Assembly (NCBI GenBank): GCA_027257055.1
Contig: JAPVLO010000624.1
Location: forward strand, 589,272-653,271
Direction of reading: 5' to 3'
DNA length: 64,000 nt
Source of the DNA: Cephalopachus bancanus
Taxonomy: Eukaryota; Chordata; Mammalia; Primates; Tarsiidae
Of this stretch, positions 1 through 12,326 are shown one piece after another (positions within the stretch are counted from its first letter, which is position 1; the number at the start of each line of letters is the position of its first letter). The notes under the pieces were generated by a model. It worked only from the letters and a program-made list of their open reading frames with translations. It ran no database searches and was not told the DNA's origin. The translations under genes were made by a program, and so were the position numbers.

Positions 1-758
1 TATGTATATCTTGCAACATAGATGCAAAAAATGAAACTTATTAAAGTAGTTATTTGTGTTTGTTTGCAGTGAGATTTAACTTGAAATAGTTGGCTTTAGT
101 TTCATATTTTAACAACATATTTAGTTTCCCTTTGGGGCTGTTAAAGGATTATTATAAGTAATTCTACTTTATTGAGCACTTACATGCAAAGCATATACTA
201 GATGCCACCTCATTTAATTCTAATGGTAGTTTTGGCCACTATTTTATTAGTGGTTTTGAGAAGTTTGTGAAACAGATTCACTGTGTATTATGTTACCACT
301 TCAGCCCACTACATCTTGGACTACAATTTCTACTACCTGCCTGAGACTGGTGAGACAGAACACTTACCCACATGATTTATATAAAGTTGGTTAAGTACTT
401 ATAGATAAGCAGCAAGGGACAGTATAGAAATTTGGAACTCAGAGCAAGCCAGTCCCCAAGTCTCAAGAAATCAGTCGAGTGGCATCTGCGCATACCTCAC
501 TTGTACAACAGATGGTAGATGCAAAAAAACTGCTCACACTGGATTTTATATACCAGGGGCACCATGGCTTGCTGGACTTAAAGGTTTGAAGGACATCTTG
601 TTTCCAGGGGGAGCAGGAACAGAGTCCAGGTTGTTCTGGCCAGTTCCTCTTTCTATCAGGATGTAACATTCCCAGCATATTTTACAACTGTTACTGAAAA
701 CTACAAGGGAGGAGGAGGGAGAGCTAGGTGGGTTCAAGACCACCTTCAGAGTTGTCCT
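1..758. other. Mostly unique sequence with an old MIR-like scrap
   Basis: No gene is seen. About 155-270 resembles the MIR/MIR3 consensus on the plus strand (a TTGAGCACTTAC block followed by a CATTTAATTCTAATG block), strongly diverged. The remainder shows no repeat or coding signal that I recognise. Open frames here are short and lack any family motif. Confidence 0.4.
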
Positions 759-875
759 ATATAGCTGTTTTTATTCATTTTAAAAATAAGAAAACTGGAA
801 TTCAAAGGTATAGAAAATGCTGAAACTCACAGATCAAGTAAGTAGCAGAGTCGAGATTAAAGTCATACCTTTTTG
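759..875 (-). repeat. MIR SINE fragment
   Basis: The segment reads like the reverse of the MIR core: an AAATAAGAAAACTG block, then CTCACAGATCAAGTAAGTAGCAG and GAGATTAAAGTC, matching the classic order of the fraction-of-host SINE. It is ancient and diverged, and no flanking duplication survives. Confidence 0.55.
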
Positions 876-1200
876 ACCATAGATTCTTTTCTCTTAAGCA
901 CTACATTGTATCAGATGACTTCCATCATTTGAATAGCAAGTAGAAATGGCTAGGGTGATGTGATAATTAATCGTTCTACTTCTGCTTGGTACAGTGATTG
1001 TTTCACAGTAAATATTTGTAATATGAAGCCAGAAGGCAAAAAAAAAAAAAAAAAAAAAAAAGGAACGCAAGTGATTAAACATTGAAGTGGTGTTAGGTGC
1101 AAAGCTACGTGGGATATTGAGAGGGCATAAAAATTAGTAATTTTGATAATCAGATAATAGTTACATTAGTAAGAATCAGCTCCTAACTGAAATGCTTAAG
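876..1200. other. Unique sequence with a poly(A) run
   Basis: A 22-base A run lies at about 1039-1060 without a recognisable SINE or LINE body directly before it. Nothing else is recognised in this stretch. Confidence 0.5.
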
Positions 1201-1736
1201 ATTGCTATGTTTCCCCTACTGGGAATATACCTGGAGGAACTCAAATCATTCTACAAAAATGACACTTGCACACGCATGTTTATTGCAGTTCTATTCACAA
1301 TAGCAAAAACATGGAACCAACGGTACTGCCCATCGAAACTGGACTGGATAAAAAAAAAATGTGGTGCATATGCACAATGGAATATTACACAGCCATAAAG
1401 AAGGACAAATATATGGATTTTGCAGCACCTTGGATGGATTTAGAGTCTACCATATTCAGTGATCTCTCACAGAAACAAAGAACAGAGTACCACATGTTCT
1501 CACTCATAAGCAGACCCTGAACAATTACCATAATACTATAAGAAAAGGATTGGCAGTGGTGGGATACTGCTGGAGTGGGGGTGAGATGGGGGACCCAACA
1601 TCAGTAAGGGTACCTGATCTCTAACTTGGCAAAGTGGGGAGAAAGGCAGGCCCAAATTTTATCTGTATCATGACCACTTGTATACCTAATCTTGAATTGT
1701 ACCCCATGTCTTTAAAATAAAAAATAAATAAATAAT
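1201..1736 (+). mobile_element. 5'-truncated L1, 3' end only
   Basis: This is the last part of L1 ORF2 followed by the 3' UTR. It aligns with the end of the long L1 at 3251-10354: shared blocks include the segment around CTATTCACAATAGCAAAAAC, the AATATTACACAGCCATAAAG block and the terminal CACATGTTCTCACTCATAAG. A G-rich 3' UTR (about 1550-1640) precedes an AATAAATAAATAATTAAAA tail. The reading frame ends around 1520 at the same place as in the other copies. The element is severely 5' truncated, as most L1 copies are. I could not find a convincing target-site duplication. Confidence 0.85.
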
Positions 1737-1740
1737 TAAA

Positions 1741-2371
1741 ATTTCCAGTTCAAAAGTTAAAAAAAAAATTTCTATGTCATTTATACTTGAGGCAATTTCT
1801 TCATGATAATTTGGCTTCTCAGTCCTTCCCAAACCTTCTCAAATCATTTATATGAATAGCACACAGAGACCACTACAATATCTTTTTTATTTCCAAAAGT
1901 TGTTATGTGTTTCAAAGAGCTATTACTTTCTTTTGGTAAAATTACTTATTAGATCATTTAGACAGCCTTAAGAAGTAGCTGATGGAAGGGATGGGCACAG
2001 AAATTTACATTTCACTTTAGAAATGGGGGCAGAGGGAAACCCAGATTCACTTAAGGAACATTTATTAATAATTATGGTGTGTCAGGCACCTCACCACGCA
2101 GAAATCTTTGGGCAGAGTCCCTACTCTAGAAGGCATGCAATCTTCAAGATTACAGGCAAAGGTATACTTCCAACTGCTAATGGAGGTATACCTTTGCCAG
2201 GAGGGTCAGAAAAAAAAGAAAACACTGTGAAGATGGGGTAAAAAAGCTTTCCAAGTGAGAAATAAAAGCGTGTGCAAATGGTGGAAAAAAACCAACAAAA
2301 ACATCGAATTATCCAGAAGCTTAAAGAAGGCCAAATGTAGAGCAAGAGAGACAGAGTTAAGAAGTAATATT
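1741..2371. other. Unrecognised sequence with a near-perfect hairpin
   Basis: No gene or named repeat is recognised. A 17-bp inverted repeat with a 10-base loop lies at 2155-2171 and 2182-2198 and is listed separately. Confidence 0.5.
2155..2198. repeat. Inverted repeat, 17-bp arms
   Basis: The left arm begins GGCAAAGGTATAC and the right arm ends GTATACCTTTGCC. The arms match at 16 of 17 positions around a 10-base loop, so the strand could form a stable hairpin. I see no repeat family that explains it. Confidence 0.8.
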
Positions 2372-2663
2372 CAGCTGGACACAGTGGTTTATCTTTAATC
2401 CCGGCACTTTGGGAGGCCGAGGCAGGAGGATCACTTTAGACCAGGAGTTACAGACCAGCCTAGGGAGCATAGTGAGACCATATCTCTAAAAAAAAAAAAA
2501 AAAAAATTAGTTGGGCATGGTGGTGCACACCTATAGTCCCAGCTGAGGTGGAAGGATTGCCTGAGCCCAGGAGGTCAAGGCTATGGTGAGCCGTGATCCA
2601 TGCTACTGGTACTGCTCTCCAGCCTAAGCAGCAGTGAGATTCTGACTCAAAAAAAAAATAAAA
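2372..2663 (+). mobile_element. Old dimeric Alu (AluJ-like)
   Basis: Left and right 7SL-derived arms are separated by an A run near 2488-2506 and followed by an A-rich tail at about 2649-2663. The sequence differs at many positions from the younger Alus in this window and lacks their CTACAATAAATC linker, so it belongs to an older layer. No clear flanking duplication is visible. Confidence 0.85.
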
Positions 2664-3238
2664 GTGATTCTGGAGTGGTGGTTGGAAAGGGATGGTTTAC
2701 GGTCTTACAGGATCTGTTGGGAAATCTGAACTTTATCCCAAGGAAAATGAGAAAGTATTGAAGAGTTGAAGTTGGGGAATGGCATGATCAGATTTATATC
2801 TCTCTTGGGTTGGAAAATAGAGAATGGATCATGGGTGGGGGGTAAGAATGAAAGTGGAAGGTCCATTAGAAAACTCTTGCCAGGCAAGAAATAAGATCAA
2901 CTTGGATTAGTATGAGGAAAGGGAGATGAACATAAATGGGTGGCTTCAGGAGACATTCAGGAGATAGAGATGATTGTTGGGATGTTGTAAGGCAGGAGAG
3001 GGAGGAATCAAAGCTGACTACCAATTTTTGGTTTAAGATTGCTGGGAGACAGGCAAGCTTAGGGGGAAAAGATAATAAAGTTAGTTTTAAATGTGCTGAC
3101 TTAAACTGCCCCTGAAATATCTAAGAGGAAAGGTATCATGTTGAAAATATATGTGTGGAGCTCAATTTGGGATTTAGTAGCATGTAGATATAATTGAAGG
3201 CATGAGGATAAGCTGGAAAGATTGCATAGAGTTTTAAG
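2664..3238 (+). repeat. Ancient interspersed repeat, first part
   Basis: The text includes AATGGCATGATCAGATTT, GGAGAATGGATCATGG, AAGGCAGGAGAGGGAGGAATC and TAAGAGGAAAGG blocks that I recognise as a widespread, very old mammalian repeat, although I cannot name the family with confidence. The second half resumes beyond the L1 at 10367, so the L1 split it. Confidence 0.4.
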
Positions 3239-3250
3239 ATTTGAAGAGAG
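3239..3250 (+). repeat. Target-site duplication, 5' copy of long L1
   Basis: ATTTGAAGAGAG occurs here and again at 10355-10366, exactly bracketing the L1 body. This fixes both ends of the insertion. Confidence 0.9.
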
Positions 3251-5180
3251 GAGTCGGGAAGATGGCAACCAGGCCAGTCAGTCTATGTGAGTCCCCCTGT
3301 GAGTGAGTGAGTATATGGAAAATTTTGTGTACGTGCTGGTGAGTGAGTGGGCATGTAAGTGAGTGACTAAGTGAAGGCTAGGGAGCTAGCAGCAGGGTTC
3401 TCCTGGTGCAGCAGCTGGTGCCACAGCAGCTGAACTTGGACCCTAGCGATTCCTGGAACACAGAAGCCAAGCACTATTTTCTTTTTCTTTTTTTAAAATC
3501 AACAAATGCTCTCTGGGAGGAAAATGCTGGAAGAGACTGTCTAAGTGGAGCTCATGAGAGGATGGCCAGGCCCCTGGTACAACAGCTAACTGGTGCTGCA
3601 GCTTCTCTACTTCATCCCTGGCTCTTCCCAGGTTGTAGAAGTTGAGCACCATTGTTTTTTTTAAAAAACAGACAGAAGTTGTTGTTTGAAAAAGCAGCAG
3701 GGAGAAACTATCACCCCAGGTTCTCCCTCACCATTGAAGCAGGAGAGAGACTGGGCTCTGGCAGGGGCAGCAGAGGGAGCACAGAGGGAAGTTCCCATGG
3801 AAGAGGACAAGAGAGGCACCCCACCACCATCTTGAAGGAACAACAGTAAAGTGCTCCAACTTGCTCACCACGGAACAACAGACCTGATCTCTGTGACTGG
3901 GAGATCAATTACTTGGGAATTGATCGTGGCCCAGAGGGAATGTCCTGAGACCACAAACTTCAGAGGGATCTGATGAGTGCTGAGTTCTAGGCGCCCCACC
4001 CCCTACCCTGATCCAGTCGTGCGACAAAGGGTGTGGCCAGAAAAGGATGAGGGAGGACTTCAAAGAGATTCAGCAATCCTCTGACCCACACAGAGACCCA
4101 CACAGTTGGACCATGACTGAGAGGGACAAACCCAGGCAGAGCCTGGATATCAATTGCAATAGGAGAACACCATTCCAGGATTTTCCAAGATAGACCTGGC
4201 TGGGGCACACCCAGTGAGAATACATACCTGGGGAAGAGACAATCCTGAACCTTCCCATGGGAGATCTCCCTGACCATATGAGAGTGGAAGGGGAGGACTG
4301 CAGCCCCACCCACCTCCACTGTCCCTCCTTATTTCCTGCTTTGTTCTCTGAGGAGAGAGTGAAAGAGGTAGCTCTGTGGGAGACACCTGATTAGAGGAAC
4401 GATTACAGAACCTGTAACAAGAGGGCAGGGGTTTTTTTTTGTTTTGTTTTTAATTTTCAATTAATTTTTAATTTTTAAAATTTTTTTGGCTGTTTGCTTG
4501 TTAGTTCATCTATTTTAAAAATATTTTTCCTTTGTGCATGAATGTGTATGTGAGGGTTGGATCTGACCCCCCAGTTTTTTTGTCTTTTCTTTTTCTGTTT
4601 CTTTCTTCTTTTATCTATACTTTTCTGTTTATGTGTGTATGTGAATGATTGAGTGTTCATATTTTGATTTTGCTGTTGGTGGTGGTTTTTGCACTTTTTA
4701 TCTACAGGGTTTTTTTAATATTCATTTTTTTATAGTTTAAGGTATGTATCAATATATGTGTGAAGGTTTGACCTGAATCCCCTTTTTAATTTTTTTAAAA
4801 ATTTTCCTCCAGTCTTTCTGTTTTTCTGCTCTATTCACTTTGTGCTAGGCATGTGTTTAGTTTTCTTGTTATTTTTTGTTGTTGCTGCTGTTTATTTTGT
4901 TTCCCTTTGTTGTTATTCCAGTTTGTTTTGGGTTGTGTGTATATGTATTCAATCTCTTGCATTGGTTTCTGCTTTGCATAGTCATATGGAGTGGTGGTGG
5001 GGAGTGGGTCTCAGGGAACACATACCATAATAAGTGAACATTTTAATTTGCAAGTAGTCTTTGATTCCTAGTGCCCCATCCCCTGCTTTATTTGAATTTC
5101 AAAAACTACAAGATATAGCAAAGCTTCCCATCCACCATTCTATTTCAAAATAGAACAAATAAAGAGCCCAGATTAGGCGA
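3251..5180 (+). promoter_or_regulatory. L1 5' UTR / internal promoter region
   Basis: This stretch lies between the 5' duplication and the first ORF1-like sequence. It opens with GAGTCGGGAAGATGGC, similar in style to primate L1 starts. It contains a GTGAGTGAGTGA repeat (about 3298-3375), two related blocks (GTGCAGCAGCTGGTGCCACAGC near 3406 and GTACAACAGCTAACTGGTGC near 3577) suggesting an internal duplication, and a long T-rich tract at about 4430-4960. L1 5' UTRs carry an internal RNA polymerase II promoter in known elements; activity here is not shown by sequence. Confidence 0.65.
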
Positions 5181-5189
5181 TAATAGAGG

Positions 5190-6195
5190 ACTGAGCAAAC
5201 ATCAGAAGGAAAAGCCTATCCCACTGACACTGAATTACAGAACTAAAGAGAAAAATAAGAAACCTTTCATAAATGAGGAAAAACCAAAGAAAGGCCTAGA
5301 CAATTTCAAGTGTACCAAAGACAAAACTCCTGAAAAATCAGACCTTGGTGCCAAAACAATGGAAGTCACCAATGACTGTCCACAGAATATGACAGGGATT
5401 AGGGAATGGATGGAAAGAGTGAATAAGACTCAAGAAAAACAAGATACAACACTGAAAGAACTTGTAATTGAGATTTTTGGCAATAAAAAATTTAATCCAG
5501 GAAATAAATAGCAAGATGACAAGCATGGAAAGCAGAATAAATCTAACTGAAGACAGAATCTCAGAACTTGAAGACCAGAACATGGAATTAACCCAGTCTG
5601 TAAAAAACATAGGAAGAAGACTTAGAAAGAAAGAACAAAGTCTATAAAAGATGTGTTATTATATCAAGAGACTGAACCTATGCCTGATTGGTTTATCCCA
5701 GAAGAAGACAGGAAAATGGAGAACAACCTGGAGCATGTTTTCCAGGAGGCAATCCAAGAAAACTTCCCCATCTCACCAGAGATGTAACCAGCCAAGCACA
5801 AGAGATACAGAGAACCTCCACAAGACATCAAATGAGAAGACCAACCCCTAGACACATAGGAATTTGCCTACACAAAGTAGGCACAAATGAAAAAATTCTA
5901 AAGGCAGCAAGAGAGAAAGATCAGACTACCTACCAGGAAAAACAAATTAGAATAGCATCAGACTTATGAGCAGAAATACTACATGCAAAAAGGGACTGGA
6001 GTCCTATATTCAAAGTATTCAAAGATAAATAATTTCAACCAAGAATTTCCTATCCAGCCAAGTTCAGCTTCATCAGTGATGGAGAATTAAAATCCTTCTC
6101 AGATATCCAATCCCTAAGAGATTATGCAGCTTCCAGATCAGCTCTACAGGAGACACTTAAAAAGGTATTAAGCACAGAAGAAAGAAAAAAAAAGA
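5190..6195 (+). pseudogene. L1 ORF1 (RNA-binding chaperone), broken
   Basis: ORF1p of L1 is a trimeric coiled-coil RNA-binding protein that coats L1 RNA. Here the coiled-coil part is visible at about 5500-5640 (reading SKMTSMESRINLTEDRIS-like in one frame). The RRM and C-terminal parts follow at about 5690-6130, including the segment KILKAAREKDQTTYQEKQIR near 5890-5950. Frameshifts split the frame into pieces at least near 5490, 5645 and 5780, and a stop falls near 5967. Compared with the ORF1 at 33977-34744 it is far more degraded. It cannot give a full protein. Confidence 0.8.
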
Positions 6196-6344
6196 ATGAC
6201 CACACCACACACTTCCCAAGAGAACAGCAGAGCACAGATCAACAGAGAATACACTGCAAAAAGAAACTTGAAAAACATACATATATTAACAACAAAGCCA
6301 AAAGAAAACAAGCAAACAAAGAAAAACCTTTATAAATACCTCAT

Positions 6345-9300
6345 GATAGCAATAAACAATCACATTTCAATAATCAGCCTGAATGTGAATGGACTAAATA
6401 CACCACTGAAAAGACACAGAATGTCAAACTGGATAAGAAACCATGACGCAATTATTTGTTGCATCCAGGAGACTCATCCCACCACAAGGGATACACACAG
6501 CCTCAAAGTTAGAGTGGAAAACAAGTTTCCAGGCAAATGGATCACAAAGGAAGGCAGGAGTTGCTATCTTAATATCACACAAGAAAACTTTTAACCTATC
6601 GAAAATTTAAAAAGATGGAAAAGGACACTACATAATGATAAAAGGTTCATTCCATCAACAAGAAATATCCATCCTAAACATATATGCACCCAACACAGGA
6701 GTATCAGCATTTATAAAGCAACTACTAAATAAACTAAAAAAAAAGATATTGACTCTAACACTATTATAGCAGGAGACTTGAAGACCCCACTGACAACCCT
6801 AAATAGATCATCAAGGCAAAAAAATCAACAAGAAAATCCAGAACCTAAACTTGACACTTGACCAAATGGACTTAATAGATACCTACAGATCATTCCACCC
6901 AACAATTACAGAATATGCATTCTACTCATCACCACATGGAACGTACTCCAAGATTGATCACATCTTTGTCATAAATCAAGCATAAACAATTTCCATAAGG
7001 TTGAAATCTTGCCATGCACATTCTCAGACCACAGTGGAATAAAAATAAATATCAGCACCAACAACATTTCCCCAAAGTCCACAAGGACATGGACACTAAA
7101 CAGCGTGATGCTGAACAACTACTGGGTCAACACTGCAATCAAAGCAGAAATTAAAAGATTCCTGGAAACAAATGAAAATGAAGAAACATCTTATCAAAAC
7201 CTCTGGGATGCCATGAAATCAGTTCTAAGAGTTATATCTCTTTGATACATCTCTGTGAGCACACATTTATATAACACAGTTATATCTCTGTGAGCACACA
7301 TCAAAAAAATAAAAAGATCACAAGTGGAGAGCCTAACAAATAACCCAAGAAAACAGGAAAGAGAAGACCACCAAAACCCCAACTTTAGCAGAAGAATCCA
7401 AATCACCAAAATAAGAGCCTAAATATGGAACCTAGAAGACAAAAATATCATAGAAAACATCAACAAATCAAAAAACTGGTTCTTTGAAAGAATTAACAAG
7501 ACTGATGGACCGCCAGGCCAAAATGACCAAGAAAAAGCCCAAATAAACACAATCAGAAATGCAAAGATCAAATCACAACTGACCCTGAAGAAATACAAAA
7601 GATTATCAGAGATTACTACGTACAGCTGTATGGAAACAAACTTGATAACCTAAATGAAATGGAGGACTTTTTGACATCACACAATCTCCCCAGGTTAAAA
7701 CAAGAAGACATTGAGACACTAAATAGACCAATAACAACCCAGGAAATTGACTCTGTCATAAGAAAACTACCTACAAAAAACAGTCCTGGACCGGATGGCT
7801 TTTGAGCAGAATTCTACAAAACATACAAAAGGAGCTGATACCAATCCTATTGAAAATATTCCAGGCATTGAGAAAGATGGAATTCTCCCCAAATCATTTT
7901 ATGAAGCTAACATCACACTGATACCCAAACTGAGTAAAGATCCAACAAAAAAAGAGAACTACAGGCCAATATCTCTTATGAACATAGATGCAAAAATCCT
8001 CAACAAGAGTCTAGCAAATCAGATCCAAAAACATATCTCAAAAATCATCCACCCTGACCGAGTAGGTTTCATCCTCAGGATGCAGGGCTGGTTCAACATT
8101 CGCAAGACCATGAATGTAATTAAATACATCAACAAATAAAAAAGCAAGAACCACATGATTATCTCATTAGATGCAGATAAACTTTTGATAAAATCCAGTA
8201 TCCCTTCTTGATAAAAACCATCAAACACCTAGGTATAGGAGGAACATAACTCATAATAATAAGTACCATCTATGATAAACCCACAGCTAACAGATTGCTA
8301 AATGGACAGAAACTAGAAACATTTCTCCTAAAAACCAGAATAAGACAAGGCTGCCCACTCTCATCCTTCTTGTATAACATTGTGTTGGAAGTCCTAGCTC
8401 AAGCAATTAGACAAGAGAAGGAAATCAGGGATATCCAAATAGGAAAAGAGGAAGTCAAGCTATCCCTCTTTGCTGATGATATGATCCTATACCTTGAAAA
8501 TTCAAGAGAATCTGTCAAAAACCTGCTTGCACTGATAAAGGACTTTGGCAAAGTCTCAGGGTAAAAAATAAACATGCAAAAGACAGTTGCATTCCTATAC
8601 ACCAAAAACAAGTAGGCAGAGACTCAAATTAAAAGAACAATCCCATTCAGCATAGCCACCAATAAAATGAAATACCTTGGCATCTTCCTAACTAGAGAAG
8701 TGAAAGATCTTTACAATGAGAATTACAAAACTCTGCTCAGAGAAATCCAAGAAGATGCAAATAAATGGAAAACTATTTCATGCTCACGGATAGGACAAAT
8801 CAACATTGTTAAAATGTCCATCCTACCAAAGGCAATCAACAGATTCAATGCAATACCCATTAAGTTACCAACCTCATTCTTCTCAGACCTGAAAATGACA
8901 ATACCGAAATTCATATGGAAACATAAATGACCACGAATAGCCAAAACAATTCTTAGCAAAAGAACAAAGCAGGAGGTATAACAATTCCAGACTTCAAACT
9001 TTACTATAAGACTACAGTAATCAAAACATCCTGGTACTGGTACAAGAACATGCACATAGACCAATGGAACAGGATACAGATTCCAGAAGCAAAGCCTCAA
9101 TTCTTCAACCAACTCATCTTTGACAAAGCCTCCAACAACAACCACTAGAGAGAGGAGAACCTATTCAGTAAATGGTGCTGGGAAAACTGGCTGCCCACAT
9201 TCAGAAGACTGAAAAAGGACCCCTACCTATCACCATACACAAAAATTAACCCTAAAAGGATCAAAGACCTAAACATAAAACCTTAAACTATAAGAATCTT

Positions 9301-10165
9301 AGAAAACACAAGAGACATCCTTATGGAAATTGAAACTGGCAACCAATTCCTATTCAGAACCCTAAAGGCCAATACCTTAAGAAATAAGATAGACAAGTGG
9401 AACCTCATCAAATTAAAGTGCTTCTGCAAAGCAAAATAAACCATCAAGAGAGCAGGGAGGCAACCCACAGAGTGGAAAAAATATTTGCCAACTGTATATC
9501 TGACAAAGGCCTAACATCTAGGATCTACAAGGAACTTAGATGTGCCAAACGGAAAAAAATAAACAGCCCCATTAAAAAGTGGGCAAAAGACATGAATAGA
9601 TACTTCTCAAAAGAGTATATATGGGCAGCCAACAGACACATGAAAAAATGCTCAGCCTTACTCATCATCAGAGAAATGCAAATCAAAACCACATTGAGAT
9701 ACCACCTAACCCAGTAAGAATGGCCATAATTAATAAAACAAACAACAACAGATGGTGGTGAGGATGCATAGAAAAAGGAACGCTTCTACACTGCTGGTAG
9801 GAATGCAAACTATTGCAACCTCTCTGGAAGACAGTGTGGTGATTTCTGAAAGTACTAGAAATTGACCTTCCATATGACCCAGCATGGAACTCAAATCATT
9901 TTGCAAGAAAAGATACCTACACACATATGTTTGTTGCAGCTCTATTCACAATAGCAAAAACATGGAACCAACAATGTTGCCCATCAAAGCTAGACTGAAT
10001 TTAAAAAATGTGGTACATACACACAATGGGTTATTATGCAGCCATAAAGAAGGACAAATATATGGACTTCACAGCAACTTGGATGGATTTGGAGTCGATC
10101 ATACTCTGATCTATCACAGAAACAAAGAACAGAGTACCATATGTTCTCACTCATAAGTGAACCTT
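6345..10165 (+). pseudogene. L1 ORF2 (endonuclease and reverse transcriptase), broken
   Basis: ORF2p nicks target DNA with an APE-type endonuclease and copies RNA with its reverse transcriptase. The endonuclease opens with ISLNVNGLNTPLKRHRM and IQETH (about 6370-6475), and its [11 protein letters not shown] motif is at about 7023. Reverse transcriptase parts are [16 protein letters not shown] (about 7955), [10 protein letters not shown] (about 8350) and the catalytic FADDM (about 8470). The C-terminal region with [15 protein letters not shown] is at about 9568, and the end is LISEP-like near 10155. At least eight frame breaks or stops interrupt it. A small internal duplication lies at 7231-7303. 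Confidence 0.9.
7231..7303 (+). repeat. Short tandem duplication inside L1 ORF2
   Basis: GTTATATCTCT and CTCTGTGAGCACACAT each occur twice (about 7231-7266 and 7280-7302), separated by a short unique piece. The other L1 copies have a single version of this region, so this looks like a local duplication after or at insertion. Confidence 0.65.
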
Positions 10166-10354
10166 GAACGATTTTAATACTATAAGAAAGGGATTGGCAA
10201 TAGTGGGAAACTTTTGGGTAGAGGGCGGGATTGGCAGTTGAGGGAAACTGCTAGGGGAGGGAGGGGCATACCTCATCAACAAGGGTACTTGCATAATCAA
10301 CGTTTGCATACCTAGCCCTGAATTTTGCCCCACATCTTTATAATAATAATAAAT

Positions 10355-10366
10355 ATTTGAAGAGAG
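10355..10366 (+). repeat. Target-site duplication, 3' copy of long L1
   Basis: ATTTGAAGAGAG, identical to 3239-3250, directly follows the L1 tail. Confidence 0.9.
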
Positions 10367-10750
10367 ATTTGACTTAAGAAGAGTGAAGAATGTAGGGTGA
10401 TAAGTCTGATTAGGTAGAGGAAGGTAAACCAAGGTAGAGAAAGGACACTAAAAATGAAGTTTCCAAGAAAAAACACTATGATCAGTTTTATTAATATTTC
10501 CAAGCAATTAAAAAAGATGAGAATTGAAAAGTTTCTACCGGTTTATTAATGTGGAAGTTACTCAAGGTTTTAGTAGAAGTTTGTTGGAGCTGTGGGGGCT
10601 AATGACTGACTAGAATGGGCTCACACATTAGTGGAACATGAGGAAATGGAGGGAATTAAAATAGGAATTTGACTGTGAGGAAGAAGTAGTTAGGTGATCA
10701 TTGGGTAGGAATGGAAAAAGAAAGACTTTAAATTATGTTTTCTATAAATT
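10367..10750 (+). repeat. Ancient interspersed repeat, second part
   Basis: This continues the old repeat interrupted by the L1; the family pattern ending in blocks such as AAAAAGATGAGAATTGAAAAG continues from the part before 3239. The exact family is not named. Confidence 0.35.
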
Positions 10751-11795
10751 GCAGGAGGCTAAATCATATGGCAGTGCTGACAAGGAGAAATAAGCAGGTA
10801 GGAAGGTATTGTTACCTTAGTCTTCTTTAAGATCACACAGGTATTTACTGATAAAGCTGAGATTAGCAGTTCTAATCTAGGGATTCTGGTTATTTTACCT
10901 TACTGTCCTAGGATTAAATTACAAACTTGGATTAAACAGAGGAAAAATATTGTAGAGCATCAGATAGTTCTTTTATACAGATTACATTTTGAAAGAGGGA
11001 AAAACTACAGTAAGTGCTGCCAGGTCAGTAATGTAATTGGTAAAGTTATCATGAAGTTATAAGGATATTTTTGTGTATCTGCTTGTCCCAAAGTGTAAAA
11101 CCACAGGTATATTGGGTTATTGCTTTATAAGGAGGGATAGACAAAACTAATAATACACATAGAACACCTGCATTAGTCTGAAATTTTGGCAGAAGACCTA
11201 ATTTCAAACTATTTTTGTTATTATTGGTATTTTTGTTGTTGTCACATTTTGCCTAGAGTTTTGAGACTTAAAGAGTCAGAGGCATGCCAGGCCCACTTCT
11301 GACCACAACCTTCCTAGCTACTGATATTCTAAAAGAGGAGCAATTGCAAATCTTAATGGTCAGAGGTACAGAATATCTCTGGATCATGTTTCCCCAGTGG
11401 GTGAAAGTTTCTGTGTCAAAGACATAAAGTCAATCTCTTCTCCAGTTTTTCTGCCACAGGGACTTAATGACCAGTCTGAGGGCTATACTTTGGCAACTCT
11501 TCCCAAAGTCCTTCCTCTAGCTGGTCATGGAGGATCAGAGTCTGGCAGCAGTTATCAATAAAATAATAAATAAATTTCATGTAGGTACCAGCTCTTTGTG
11601 TAATCATTCCATAAAACCCCACGTCAGGGGACAGAATGGTATATAGATTACTTATAGGACAAAATTTGAATTTTCCCCGGTCTTTGGCAGTACTATCTGT
11701 GGTTCCTGAATGAATCCTACTAACAATAGAGATTGTGAACTCTTTTAATTTGTTTACCCAAAATGTCGCATTTAATAAGTCACCATTTGTGAGAG
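10751..11795. other. Mostly unique; one MIR remnant
   Basis: About 10825-10890 resembles reverse MIR (a GATCACACAGGTATTTACTGATAAAGC block followed by GAGATTAGCAGTTCTAATC). Nothing is recognised in the rest, and open frames are short. Confidence 0.4.
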
Positions 11796-12326
11796 ATCGC
11801 TTACAAAAATGGCTGCAATTTTCTACCCATACCTATATCTATGCTCCTTTCTATGCGACCTTCCAGATCCTCCCATAATGGGGTGTAGTCTGTTAACCTA
11901 CCCTTAAATCAGGGCTTGCTTAACCAATATAATTCAATGGAAATAGTGATATGAAAGTTTCATGCTCAGATCTCATGAGGTCTTAAGTACTTTTGCTTGA
12001 TTTCTTAGGACTCCTATCATGGCCATGTGAACAAGCCCAGACCAGTCTGCTGGAGGATAAGAGACCAATCACCAGAGCCATGTAAGCCTAATTGTTCCAT
12101 TTGAGGTCTCAGATGTGGAGAGAGACCAGACAAGATCAGCAAAACTACCAGCCTAACTTACAGCTGACCATAACACATCAAGGAACCCTGCCATGACCAG
12201 ATGAATAACTCAACTGAGCACATCCAAAATTGCCAACACTTAGAGTTAGGAGCTAAATAAATGCTTACATTTTTGAGTGACTAAGTTTTGGTATAATTTG
12301 TTACCCAGTCATAGCTAGCTGATATA
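11796..12326 (+). mobile_element. MLT1-type MaLR LTR, old
   Basis: The order of blocks fits old MLT1 LTRs: GGCCATGTGAACAAGCCCAGACCAGTCTGCTGGAGGATAAGAG-like text around 12020, the AGCTAAATAAATGC polyadenylation area near 12250, GTGACTAAGTTTTGGTATAATTTGTTACC near 12277, and the TAGCTAGCTGATATA end. It appears as a solo LTR without internal retroviral sequence next to it. It is strongly diverged, and the borders are approximate. Confidence 0.6.

Larger units (their letters stand above)
3251..10354 (+). mobile_element. Long L1 retrotransposon, plus strand
   Basis: A 7.1-kb L1 bounded by a perfect 12-bp target-site duplication. In order it holds a long 5' UTR beginning GAGTCGGGAAGATGGCAACC (to about 5180), a broken ORF1 (about 5190-6195), a broken ORF2 (about 6345-10165) and a short G-rich 3' UTR ending in a TAATAATAATAAAT tail. 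The 5' end starts cleanly beside the duplication, so it is probably full length. Both genes carry several frameshifts and stops, so it can no longer move by itself. It landed inside an older repeat whose halves lie at 2664-3238 and 10367-10750. Decay is clearly greater than in the minus-strand L1 at 29867-36127. Confidence 0.92.
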
